A stretch of 14,634 bases of DNA from Bacteroidales bacterium (lineage in GTDB: Bacteria > Bacteroidota > Bacteroidia > Bacteroidales > UBA7960): NCBI GenBank assembly GCA_007122505.1, contig SKTQ01000294.1, positions 1-14,634 of the forward strand, read 5' to 3'. The notes beneath the pieces are model-generated. The model searched no databases, was not told the DNA's origin, and saw only the letters and a list, made by a program, of their open reading frames with translations. This document shows positions 7,646 through 13,454 of this stretch, piece after piece. Made by a program: the position numbers and the translations under genes. Every line of letters starts with the position of its first letter. The stretch's first letter is position 1.

Positions 7646-7711
7646 GTCGCAAATTGTATTGAAAAGTTTTTTCGGATTATTCTGTTTTTGTGCAAGAACC
7701 CCTGATGCTGT

Positions 7712-7789
7712 TTACCATTCAGGCTTTCTGTAATGATGCATCCGCCTGCCATTGACACGCATATGGTTGTGATGCTCTCTGAAAAACAT
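7712..7789 (-). CDS. Candidate 25-residue ORF coupled to the tyrosine phosphatase gene
   Basis: Its ATG (7789-7787) shares the A with the phosphatase stop codon (TGATG), an arrangement typical of translational coupling. It encodes 25 residues beginning MFFREHHNHMRVNGRR and ending RKPEW, with five His and five Arg, no signal peptide and no membrane segment. It fills about half of the gap before the dehydratase gene. I recognise no family. The overlap is the only positive evidence; such a short frame can arise by chance. Confidence 0.25.
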   Translation of the reverse strand: MFFREHHNHMRVNGRRMHHYRKPEW

Positions 7790-8265
7790 CAGTCTTTGTT
7801 TGGTTGCTTCCCGTTTATTTCTTCCACAATTTTTTCACAACTCAATTCCAGCATTTTAAAAACATGATCGAACCCATCTTTTCCGCCGTAATACGGGTCA
7901 GGAACATTCAGGTTTTTTCCTGGATAAGCACTGTTCAGGATCATATCAACCTTTTTTTCATCGTCGGGAGTCCTTGCCAGGGCCATCACATCCGTGTAAT
8001 TGGAAGAGTCCATGACATATATCCGATCAAAACGGTCGAAATCTTCCTGCTCAAATTTCCGCGCGCGTTGCCTGGAAATATCAATGCCATTTTTTTTGGC
8101 CACTTCTCTTGACCGGCGATCAGGTGGCTCCCCGGCGTGATAGGCAGCAGTTCCGGCTGAATCAACGTGCAGTTTCAATCCCTGTTCTTTCGCCTTTTCA
8201 AGCAATATCCCTTCCGCAAGGGGAGAACGGCAAATATTGCCCAGACATACCATTAATACATTCAT
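7789..8265 (-). CDS. Low-molecular-weight protein tyrosine phosphatase
   Basis: A cytosolic phosphatase of 158 residues, the normal length. The P-loop 'CLGNICRS' gives the nucleophile Cys7 and phosphate-binding Arg13 (C-x5-R). 'VPDPYYGG' supplies the general acid Asp123. 'VDSAGTAAYHAGEPPD' and 'RARKFEQEDFDRFDRIYVMD' are family-typical. Such enzymes act on phosphotyrosine, often in polysaccharide export control, or sometimes on phosphoarginine; no capsule genes are nearby to choose. It lies downstream of dnaA, but a hairpin terminator falls between them, so it may have its own promoter. A weak TGTATTTG lies just ahead of its ATG, too close to be convincing. The next ORF overlaps its stop by one base. 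Confidence 0.94.
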   Translation of the reverse strand: MNVLMVCLGNICRSPLAEGILLEKAKEQGLKLHVDSAGTAAYHAGEPPDRRSREVAKKNGIDISRQRARKFEQEDFDRFDRIYVMDSSNYTDVMALARTPDDEKKVDMILNSAYPGKNLNVPDPYYGGKDGFDHVFKMLELSCEKIVEEINGKQPNKD

Positions 8266-8295
8266 CTCAAATACAATTTAAAACAGCAAAGTAAA

Positions 8296-8324
8296 GAAAA
8301 AACCCGGAAAATGCTGTTTCCCGG
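8296..8324 (-). terminator. Intrinsic terminator downstream of dnaA
   Basis: On the minus strand CCGGGAAA (8324-8317), loop CAGCA, then TTTTCCGG (8311-8304) forms an eight-pair stem with one G-U pair, followed by GGTTTTTTCTTT. The T-run lies on the minus-strand side, so it would stop dnaA transcripts, 57 bases beyond the dnaA stop codon. Some read-through to the phosphatase gene is possible. Confidence 0.6.
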
Positions 8325-8381
8325 ATCCATTTTTATTTTATGAATTTGTTTGGATGATGATCCCTGTAAGCGGCCACGTGA

Positions 8382-9824
8382 TCAGATATTGATCATCTTG
8401 TCAATTTCTTCAACGTATTTTTTAAACTGCTTGTCGGTATCCACCAGGTTTTTCACCGTTTTACAGGCATGCAGGACAGTGGCGTGGTCTTTGTTTCCGC
8501 ATTTATTTCCAATTACCGCCAGCGAAGATTTGGTGTACATTTTTGAAAAATACATGGCCAGCTGTCTGGCCTGAACAGTTTCTCTCTTGCGGCTTTTGGA
8601 CTTTAACTTGTCCAGGGGGAGATCAAAATAGTTGCATACGGTTTTCTGGATATTCTCTATGGTGATCTCCCTGGGTGTTTGTTTCACAAATCTATCGATA
8701 ACATTTGCTGCCAGGTTCAGAGTAATATCCTTTTTATTCATAGATGACTGCGCCAATATGGAAATCAGTGCTCCTTCCATTTCCCTGATATTGGTATCAA
8801 TCTTGGCACTGATCAGTTCGATCACGTCCTGCGGCATTTCTACGCCGTCGTTGTGGATCTTCTTTTGCAGGATAGCCACCCGTGTTTCAAAATCGGGTAC
8901 TTGCAAGTCGGCAGACAATCCCCATTTAAACCTTGACATTAGCCGGGGTTCTATACCGCTCATTTCTGCGGGTGGTGTGTCGCTGGTAATAATGATCTGT
9001 TTACCGTTTTGGTGTAAGTGATTGAAAAGGTGAAAAAATACATCCTGCGTTTTGGGCTTTCCGGCCAGCCCATGGATGTCATCCACAATCAAAACATCCA
9101 TCATCTGATAAAAATGGACAAAATCATTTTGATTGCCGTTGCGGATACTGTCAATAAACTGATTGGTGAATTGCTCTGCGGTAACATACAAGACTGTTTT
9201 CTCAGGAAAGTGGTTTTTCACCTCAATACCGATGGCATGCACCAGGTGTGTTTTTCCAAGTCCGTTTCTGCTGTAAACCAGTAGTGGATTGAAAGAAGTT
9301 TTTCCAGGATTTCTCCCCACCGCTATCCCGGCACTGCGTGCCAGCCGGTTACAATCACCCTGTATAAAATTGTCAAAGTTGTAGGAGTCTATCAGTTGTG
9401 GATGGATATTCAGCTTTTTCAGTCCTGGGATAACAAAAGGGTTTGGAATTGTTCCTCCGGCTGTTTCCGACTGGAGGTTTACCGGCATGTTTATAGGTGG
9501 ATTCTTCAGGGCTTTTTTGTTGAGCGTGGGAGCATGTATGGCAAATGGCTGCTGGTTGGCATGCCGTGTATTGTCCATAATGATGCTGTATTCCAAACGA
9601 CCCTCCGGTCCAAGTTCTTTTTTGATGGTCTTTTTGAGCAGGTCGATGTAATGCTCCTCCAACCATTCATAAAAAAACTGGCTGGGTACCTGGAGCGTGA
9701 GAATGCTGTTTTGCAAACGGATGGGTCTGATGGGTGCAAACCATGTTTTAAAGGCATGCGGACTGATATTGTCCTTTATTACTGCCAAACAATCTGACCA
9801 TACCTTTTGAAACTGGTGATCCAT
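8382..9824 (-). CDS. dnaA: Chromosomal replication initiator protein DnaA
   Basis: Binds DnaA boxes at oriC and opens the origin in its ATP form. From the ATG at 9824 it is 480 residues; an upstream TTG at 9881 would add 19 atypical residues. Domain I (1-75) starts 'VWSDCLAVIKDNISPHAFKT'. A variable linker covers about 80-140. The AAA+ domain has Walker A at 185-192, Walker B 'VLIVDDIHGLAGK' (Asp248-Asp249), sensor I 'TSD', the Arg finger in 'EPRLMSRF' and sensor II Arg348. The C-terminal DNA-binding domain ends with the signature 'IGNKCGNKDHATVLHA' (438-453). Oddly, Walker A reads SRNGLGKT: the first Gly is Ser185. A weak -7-like AATATTTG lies at 9927-9920. No cluster of DnaA boxes was seen beside the gene, so oriC is probably elsewhere. 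A terminator follows. Confidence 0.97.
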   Translation of the reverse strand: MDHQFQKVWSDCLAVIKDNISPHAFKTWFAPIRPIRLQNSILTLQVPSQFFYEWLEEHYIDLLKKTIKKELGPEGRLEYSIIMDNTRHANQQPFAIHAPTLNKKALKNPPINMPVNLQSETAGGTIPNPFVIPGLKKLNIHPQLIDSYNFDNFIQGDCNRLARSAGIAVGRNPGKTSFNPLLVYSRNGLGKTHLVHAIGIEVKNHFPEKTVLYVTAEQFTNQFIDSIRNGNQNDFVHFYQMMDVLIVDDIHGLAGKPKTQDVFFHLFNHLHQNGKQIIITSDTPPAEMSGIEPRLMSRFKWGLSADLQVPDFETRVAILQKKIHNDGVEMPQDVIELISAKIDTNIREMEGALISILAQSSMNKKDITLNLAANVIDRFVKQTPREITIENIQKTVCNYFDLPLDKLKSKSRKRETVQARQLAMYFSKMYTKSSLAVIGNKCGNKDHATVLHACKTVKNLVDTDKQFKKYVEEIDKMINI

Positions 9825-9870
9825 TATCGCCTGCTGATTAGAAAATGTATGTTGTGAAAATTGGTTCGTC

Positions 9871-9899
9871 TTGACAATCAACCGTTGACAAAAATCAAA
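9871..9899 (+). repeat. Imperfect direct repeat in the dnaA leader
   Basis: TTGACAATCAA (9871-9881) and TTGACAAAAATCAAA (9885-9899) are imperfect tandem copies 14 bases apart, 47-75 bases upstream of the dnaA ATG and downstream of the weak -7 candidate. They could form an operator in the 5' leader. They do not match the DnaA box TTATCCACA. Chance is not excluded in such AT-rich DNA. Confidence 0.25.
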
Positions 9900-9971
9900 C
9901 GACCGGTTAATGACAAAAACAAATATTGTTTAAAAAAAATGAAAAAAAAAATCATTTTGCTCTTGTAATTC

Positions 9972-10889
9972 TTAAATTTTTGTTGTATACGATTCGACGA
10001 AATTATTTTTCTTATTGATGTCAAAAAATACATTCATTAAACCTATATATGTTCCGCCATATCCGGCCTGACCTATTGTAACCGTCCGATCTCTTAAATT
10101 ATGCACTATTGCAGGCGGGTTAAGCAGTGTGTGGGTATGTCCGCCAATAATAATATCCGTATGCTGTGTTTGCTTTGCAATGGTGATATCACTGACTTTT
10201 TCTGAATCGTACATATACCCCAGGTGTGAGAGACAAATGATCAGATCACATTGCTTTCTTCTCAGGGTGTTTTCCATTTCTCTGGCCTTGGCTACAGGGT
10301 CGAGGTATAGTGTTTCACCATAAAGATTTCGGCTCACCAAACCTTCCGGATCGATGCCCAAACCATATATTCCTATTTTTAGTGTTCCTTTTTGGAGGAT
10401 GATGTAATCTTTGATTTTTCCTTTGAGGATGGTGTTGCTGAAGTCATAATTGGCAGCAAGGAAGGGAAACTGAGCGAATGGCAACACTTCCTTAAAACCG
10501 TCTAAACCGTTGTCGAATTCATGATTGCCGAAAGCTACGGCATCATATCCCATTTTGCTCATGAGTTTAAGCTCAGGCTCCCCTCCGTATACATTGAAAT
10601 AGGGTGTTCCCTGGAAAACATCTCCTGCATCCAGGAGCAGCAGATTGGGATCTTCCTGTCTGATTTTTTTGATCAGGCTTGCCCTTCTGGCATAGCCTCC
10701 CATGCCTGGATAGTTGGGATCGTTGGCAGGGTAGGGGTCGATGCGGCTGTGGGTATCGTTGGTATGCAGTATGGTGAGTTTGTGCACCCCCATATCGCGC
10801 AAAGCAACGGCAGGAAGCCCGGCAAGTGTTGCGGCTCCCGCAACCCCAAGCATACGTAAAAATTGCCTTCTGTCAATGTGTTGAATCAT
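9972..10889 (-). CDS. Periplasmic metallophosphatase, N-terminal-type half of a 5'-nucleotidase (Tat-exported)
   Basis: Carries the two-metal calcineurin-like phosphoesterase domain of UshA-type 5'-nucleotidases, here a stand-alone 305-residue protein. The N-terminus 'DRRQFLRMLGVAGAATLAGL' is a twin-arginine signal, implying export in folded form. Metal ligands are visible in order: 'LHTNDTH' (Asp45, His47), 'DAGDVFQG' (Asp90), 'GNHE' (Asn122-His123), 'SHLG' (His222) and 'GGHTH' (His251, His253). It lacks the nucleotide-binding C-terminal domain, which is encoded by the gene immediately upstream. The ATG at 10889 overlaps that gene's stop (TAATG), so the two are translationally coupled and probably make partner subunits. 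Expected role: removal of phosphate from nucleotides outside the cytoplasm. Exact substrate unknown. Confidence 0.92.
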   Translation of the reverse strand: MIQHIDRRQFLRMLGVAGAATLAGLPAVALRDMGVHKLTILHTNDTHSRIDPYPANDPNYPGMGGYARRASLIKKIRQEDPNLLLLDAGDVFQGTPYFNVYGGEPELKLMSKMGYDAVAFGNHEFDNGLDGFKEVLPFAQFPFLAANYDFSNTILKGKIKDYIILQKGTLKIGIYGLGIDPEGLVSRNLYGETLYLDPVAKAREMENTLRRKQCDLIICLSHLGYMYDSEKVSDITIAKQTQHTDIIIGGHTHTLLNPPAIVHNLRDRTVTIGQAGYGGTYIGLMNVFFDINKKNNFVESYTTKI

Positions 10890-11662
10890 TATTCTCTGCG
10901 AATTCGTCCGTCCAGTTCACTTTCAATTTTTAATCCCCGTTCATGCTGTTCACCCAAAAATTTGATGATTGCATCACGTATGCGCATGTTCAGGTACTCA
11001 CTTTGCAATGGGTCAAGAAAAAAGACCATGTTGTCACCGCCACCGGCAAGGTAGTCAGAAGTAAGCACTTTGTAATTCCTGTCCGGATCAAAGCTTTCTC
11101 CCTGTATGCTAACTTCCTCAACCTGATGGTTTCTGATCAGAAGTTCAATTCCTGATACTGGCATCCCTACACGGGCTTCGGCCAGGTATTGAAATAACTC
11201 CTCCGTTCTCTCAGGACTCAAAGTAAGCACAACCATTTCGTTTTCAAATGGCATCAGTTCAAATATCCTTGCCCGGGTCACTTCACCGGCAGGAATACTG
11301 GTACGCAGCCCGCCATAATTCAGTAAAGTAAAATCAATACCCTGTCCATCCTCAGGTCTATACAACCTCTCACCAATCTCCATGATGAGGTCTGCCACAA
11401 AATTATTTAGTAAACCCTCAGGACTGCCCCTTTCCATGGTATGGGCCGATATGGCAATAACCTGGTTCATCTCCTCCTCAAGAGCTTTTCTGTAAAGGGC
11501 GATCACCGAATCAACAGCCTGATCCTTTTCCGGGATATTTGAAACATCAACAGGAATGATTTCACCCTCAACGTATACAGTGGGCGCTGGACGTACACAT
11601 GCCCCTAAAAATATGAGTATAAAAACAAACCTACCGATTAAGGAATTTCGGTATTTAAACAT
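10889..11662 (-). CDS. Lipoprotein with 5'-nucleotidase C-terminal domain
   Basis: A 257-residue lipoprotein: signal peptide with lipobox 'FLGAC' (Cys22), then the 5'-nucleotidase C-terminal domain. Family landmarks are 'SPEGLLNNFVADLIM', 'LNYGGLRTSIPAGEVTRARI', 'ELMPFENEMVVLTL' and 'NYKVLTSDYLAGGGDNM'. In UshA-type enzymes this domain binds the nucleotide base and supplies it to the metal site of the N-terminal domain, which here is a separate protein encoded just downstream. The order is reversed relative to the fused enzymes: the C-terminal half comes first. The lipid anchor on this half and the Tat signal on the other suggest a complex held at the membrane. ATG at 11662; promoter candidate at 11696-11726. 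Confidence 0.9.
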   Translation of the reverse strand: MFKYRNSLIGRFVFILIFLGACVRPAPTVYVEGEIIPVDVSNIPEKDQAVDSVIALYRKALEEEMNQVIAISAHTMERGSPEGLLNNFVADLIMEIGERLYRPEDGQGIDFTLLNYGGLRTSIPAGEVTRARIFELMPFENEMVVLTLSPERTEELFQYLAEARVGMPVSGIELLIRNHQVEEVSIQGESFDPDRNYKVLTSDYLAGGGDNMVFFLDPLQSEYLNMRIRDAIIKFLGEQHERGLKIESELDGRIRRE

Positions 11663-11695
11663 CGCAAATCTGAGGTTAATGGAATATCAAAAAGG

Positions 11696-11726
11696 CAATA
11701 TTAAGCTTTATTCATGTAAAATGCAA
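11696..11726 (-). promoter_or_regulatory. Probable promoter of the split nucleotidase operon
   Basis: On the minus strand TTG (11726-11724), a 20-base spacer, then TAATATTG (11703-11696), one mismatch from TAnnTTTG. It lies 34 bases upstream of the ATG at 11662, a distance like that of the ndk promoter. Confidence 0.5.
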
Positions 11727-12022
11727 CCCATTTTTGAAAATATTTTTTTAATTTTAAATGGTCTGATTAAAAGATTTTTTTCCTGAATCCGTAAGTCATT
11801 GACTAACTAATTTTTATTGACCAGATTTATTTTCTCATGCGCCTCGCTGCCTTGATTCTTCTTAGTTGTTTATTGACTTCGTGACACGTTTCATTGGCAT
11901 TATTGTATAGCATCAATGATGATGTTGGGTAAATATGTACCTTACAGAAGGAGGGGCATGCAACGGATATTTTTCATGGGATAAGAAAAGCCCTAACCTG
12001 CAGAGTGCTTTATCAAATGGAG
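11727..12022. other. AT-rich intergenic region between divergent operons
   Basis: About 300 bases lie between the nucleotidase promoter and the response regulator promoter, and no recognised gene was found. It holds one basic 28-codon frame on the minus strand (11827-11913). Just ahead of that is an 11-codon minus-strand frame (11942-11977) starting MKNIRCMPLLL, which looks like a cut-off signal peptide. Both may be relics of a lost gene. No tRNA, riboswitch or clear terminator was recognised. Confidence 0.35.
11827..11913 (-). CDS. Candidate 28-residue basic small ORF
   Basis: Starts MLYNNANETCHEVNKQLRRI and ends AARRMRK; eight of 28 residues are Lys or Arg, all in the second half, which could form a basic amphipathic helix. 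The frame stays open for about 16 codons upstream of the ATG, back to a TGA, so it may be the tail of a decayed gene rather than an intact small gene. No convincing promoter lies ahead of it. No family recognised. Confidence 0.2.
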   Translation of the reverse strand: MLYNNANETCHEVNKQLRRIKAARRMRK

Positions 12023-12052
12023 TTGTAATTTGTTTTTAAGGTTGTATTTTTG
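12023..12052 (+). promoter_or_regulatory. Promoter of the response regulator (Bacteroidota type)
   Basis: TTG at 12023-12025, a spacer of exactly 19 bases, and a perfect TAnnTTTG (TATTTTTG, 12045-12052). Transcription would begin near 12058, leaving about 12 bases of leader before the ATG at 12070. Confidence 0.7.
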
Positions 12053-12069
12053 TAAGAAAACCAAAGCCA

Positions 12070-12759
12070 ATGGCAAATATCCTGATCATTGAAGACGATA
12101 AACGTTTGGCTGAGATCATACAACGGGGGCTCGAAGATAATGCATACCAAACCCATATTGCCTATGACGGGCGCATGGGATTGAAACTGGCACTGGCAAA
12201 TCATTACGATCTGATCGTTTCCGATATCGTGCTCCCCGAAATGAATGGGCTGGAACTATGCAGGAAAATCAGGGCCAGCAAACCTGCCATACCAATACTG
12301 ATGCTGACTGCCCTCGGTACAACCGACGACAAGGTAGAGGGCTTTGATGCCGGTGCTGATGATTATCTGATTAAACCGTTTGAACTTCGTGAGCTGCTGG
12401 CCAGAATAAGAGCCTTGCTAAAAAGAGCCGGGAATGCTTCGGTGATGCAAACTCCACTGCTGCAGTACCATGACCTTGAAATTAATATTCACAACAAAAC
12501 AGCCCGGCGGGGTAATGTTGATATCAAACTCACTCCAAAAGAGTTTAAATTACTTGAATACCTGCTCAGAAATACCGAAAGGGTACTGTCCAGATCAGAA
12601 ATAGCCGAAAAGGTGTGGGATACACATTTTGACACAGGTACCAACTTTATTGATGTGTATATCAATTATCTAAGAAAAAAAAATGATAAGCCTTTTCAGA
12701 CAAAACTCACACACACCAGGGCAGGGATGGGTTTTATCCTTGAATCAGAACAACCCTGA
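12070..12759 (+). CDS. OmpR/PhoB-family response regulator, now without an intact kinase partner
   Basis: A 229-residue two-domain regulator. The receiver domain (1-120) has the acidic pair Asp9-Asp10, phospho-acceptor Asp52 in 'VSDIVLPEMNG', Thr80 and Lys102 in 'LIKPFELRELLARI', so all phosphorylation residues are intact. The C-terminal winged-helix domain (about 130-229) shows 'IKLTPKEFKLLEYLLRN', 'VLSRSEIAEKVW' and 'NFIDVYINYLRKK', ending in the wing 'THTRAGMGFIL'. It resembles CusR/ArlR-type regulators that are normally paired with a membrane histidine kinase encoded directly downstream. Here the kinase begins 17 bases after the stop but is wrecked. The regulator may be driven by another kinase or small phosphodonors, act unphosphorylated, or be on its way to loss. 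Its targets are not visible. Confidence 0.93.
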   Translation: MANILIIEDDKRLAEIIQRGLEDNAYQTHIAYDGRMGLKLALANHYDLIVSDIVLPEMNGLELCRKIRASKPAIPILMLTALGTTDDKVEGFDAGADDYLIKPFELRELLARIRALLKRAGNASVMQTPLLQYHDLEINIHNKTARRGNVDIKLTPKEFKLLEYLLRNTERVLSRSEIAEKVWDTHFDTGTNFIDVYINYLRKKNDKPFQTKLTHTRAGMGFILESEQP

Positions 12760-12776
12760 TTTCCAAATTTGTAACA

Positions 12777-13031
12777 ATGAAGATCAGAAGCCGGTTTACC
12801 ACTTTATTCACCTGCATAAGTGCCGCAATTTTGCTGCTGTTCGCTATTTACATTTATATTACCTCTGCCGGGAATCGCCAGGAGGTATTTTTCAATCACC
12901 CTTGAAAAGAAGCCTTGATAAGGGCAAATCTGTTGTTTAACACCGGCGTTGATGCAGAATCCTTGCAAACCATTTATTCACAGAACAGGTAAATAATGAG
13001 CCCGGTGGAAGTAGCTATGCGGAAACCTTAA
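12777..13031 (+). pseudogene. Truncated, stop-riddled remnant of the cognate sensor histidine kinase
   Basis: Starts with ATG at 12777 and reads MKIRSRFTTLFTCISAAILL, a short cytosolic tail plus first membrane helix typical of Bacteroidota kinases (42 codons). A TGA then interrupts at 12903. The same frame continues with kinase-like sensor sequence 'KEALIRANLLFNTGVDAESL' to a TAA at 12990, then 'PVEVAM' to a third stop at 13029. The first break could also be a +1/-1 pair: an extra C near 12900 and a lost A near 12906 would restore 'NHLEKEA'. Most of the sensor domain and all of HAMP, HisKA and HATPase are missing; the next gene's promoter starts at 13067. Identification rests on position after the regulator and on the N-terminal pattern. 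Confidence 0.8.
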
Positions 13032-13066
13032 ACCATAAAGGCTTTGTTAAAGCTTGTCTTACTGTT

Positions 13067-13096
13067 TTGTGCTGCCGTTAAAAGGTTTTATCTTTG
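13067..13096 (+). promoter_or_regulatory. Promoter of the thiamine-binding protein gene (Bacteroidota type)
   Basis: TTG at 13067-13069 (within TTTTG), a 19-base spacer, and a perfect TAnnTTTG (TATCTTTG, 13089-13096). Transcription would begin near 13102, which excludes the in-frame TTG at 13094 and supports the ATG at 13130 as the start. Confidence 0.7.
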
Positions 13097-13129
13097 TTTG
13101 GAACAATATTTACAAAAAAACTAAATGCC

Positions 13130-13441
13130 ATGTCTGTATTGATGGAATTTGCCATGTTTCCCACAGATAAGGGAGAGAGCGTTAGTCAATTTGTGAGCAA
13201 GATTATCAAAATGATTGATGAATCAGGATATGAGTACCGGTTGACACCCATGGGCACCATTGTGGAAGCCGATGACCTGAAAGAGATTCTATCATTGGTG
13301 GAGAGGGCATACAAAATTCTGGAGCCTGATTGCCGACGCGTGTATTCAGCCATTAAGCTGGATATCCGCCAAGGGGCGGAAAACTGCCTTGAAAAGAAAG
13401 TGCAATCAGTGGAGAATCAGATTGGAAAAGTTAAAAAATAG
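13130..13441 (+). CDS. MTH1187/YqgV-family thiamine-binding protein
   Basis: A 103-residue cytosolic protein of the MTH1187 (UPF0045, Thiamine_BP) family, a ferredoxin-like fold that forms tetramers and has been reported to bind thiamine. It contains the expected 'FPTDKGESVSQFVSKIIKMI' (10-29), 'YRLTPMGTIVEADDL' (36-50) and the C-terminal 'IKLDIRQG...KVQSVENQI' strand and helix. The start is the ATG at 13130; the open frame reaches back to a TTG at 13094 that lies inside the promoter. No thiamine biosynthesis, transport or TPP riboswitch is visible nearby. It is followed after 13 bases by the isomerase-like gene, so the two are almost certainly co-transcribed. The biochemical role of the family is poorly settled. 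Confidence 0.88.
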   Translation: MSVLMEFAMFPTDKGESVSQFVSKIIKMIDESGYEYRLTPMGTIVEADDLKEILSLVERAYKILEPDCRRVYSAIKLDIRQGAENCLEKKVQSVENQIGKVKK

Positions 13442-13454
13442 ACCAGTGCATGCC

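Noticed and set aside
7630..7660. TACAATTTG just ahead of the dehydratase gene as a promoter
   Set aside because: It has one base too many between TA and TTTG and lies only about 8 bases from the ATG, with no -33 element.
9825..9971. Possible oriC next to dnaA
   Set aside because: No cluster of TTATCCACA-type boxes is present. The nearest matches (TGTGGATGG near 9394 and TGTGGATCT near 8853) are single, imperfect and inside the dnaA coding region.
13039..13055. Hairpin AGGCTTT-GTT-AAAGCTT after the kinase remnant as a terminator
   Set aside because: The stem is short and A/T-rich with a wobble pair, and is followed by GTCTTACTG, not a T-run. It is weak support for termination.
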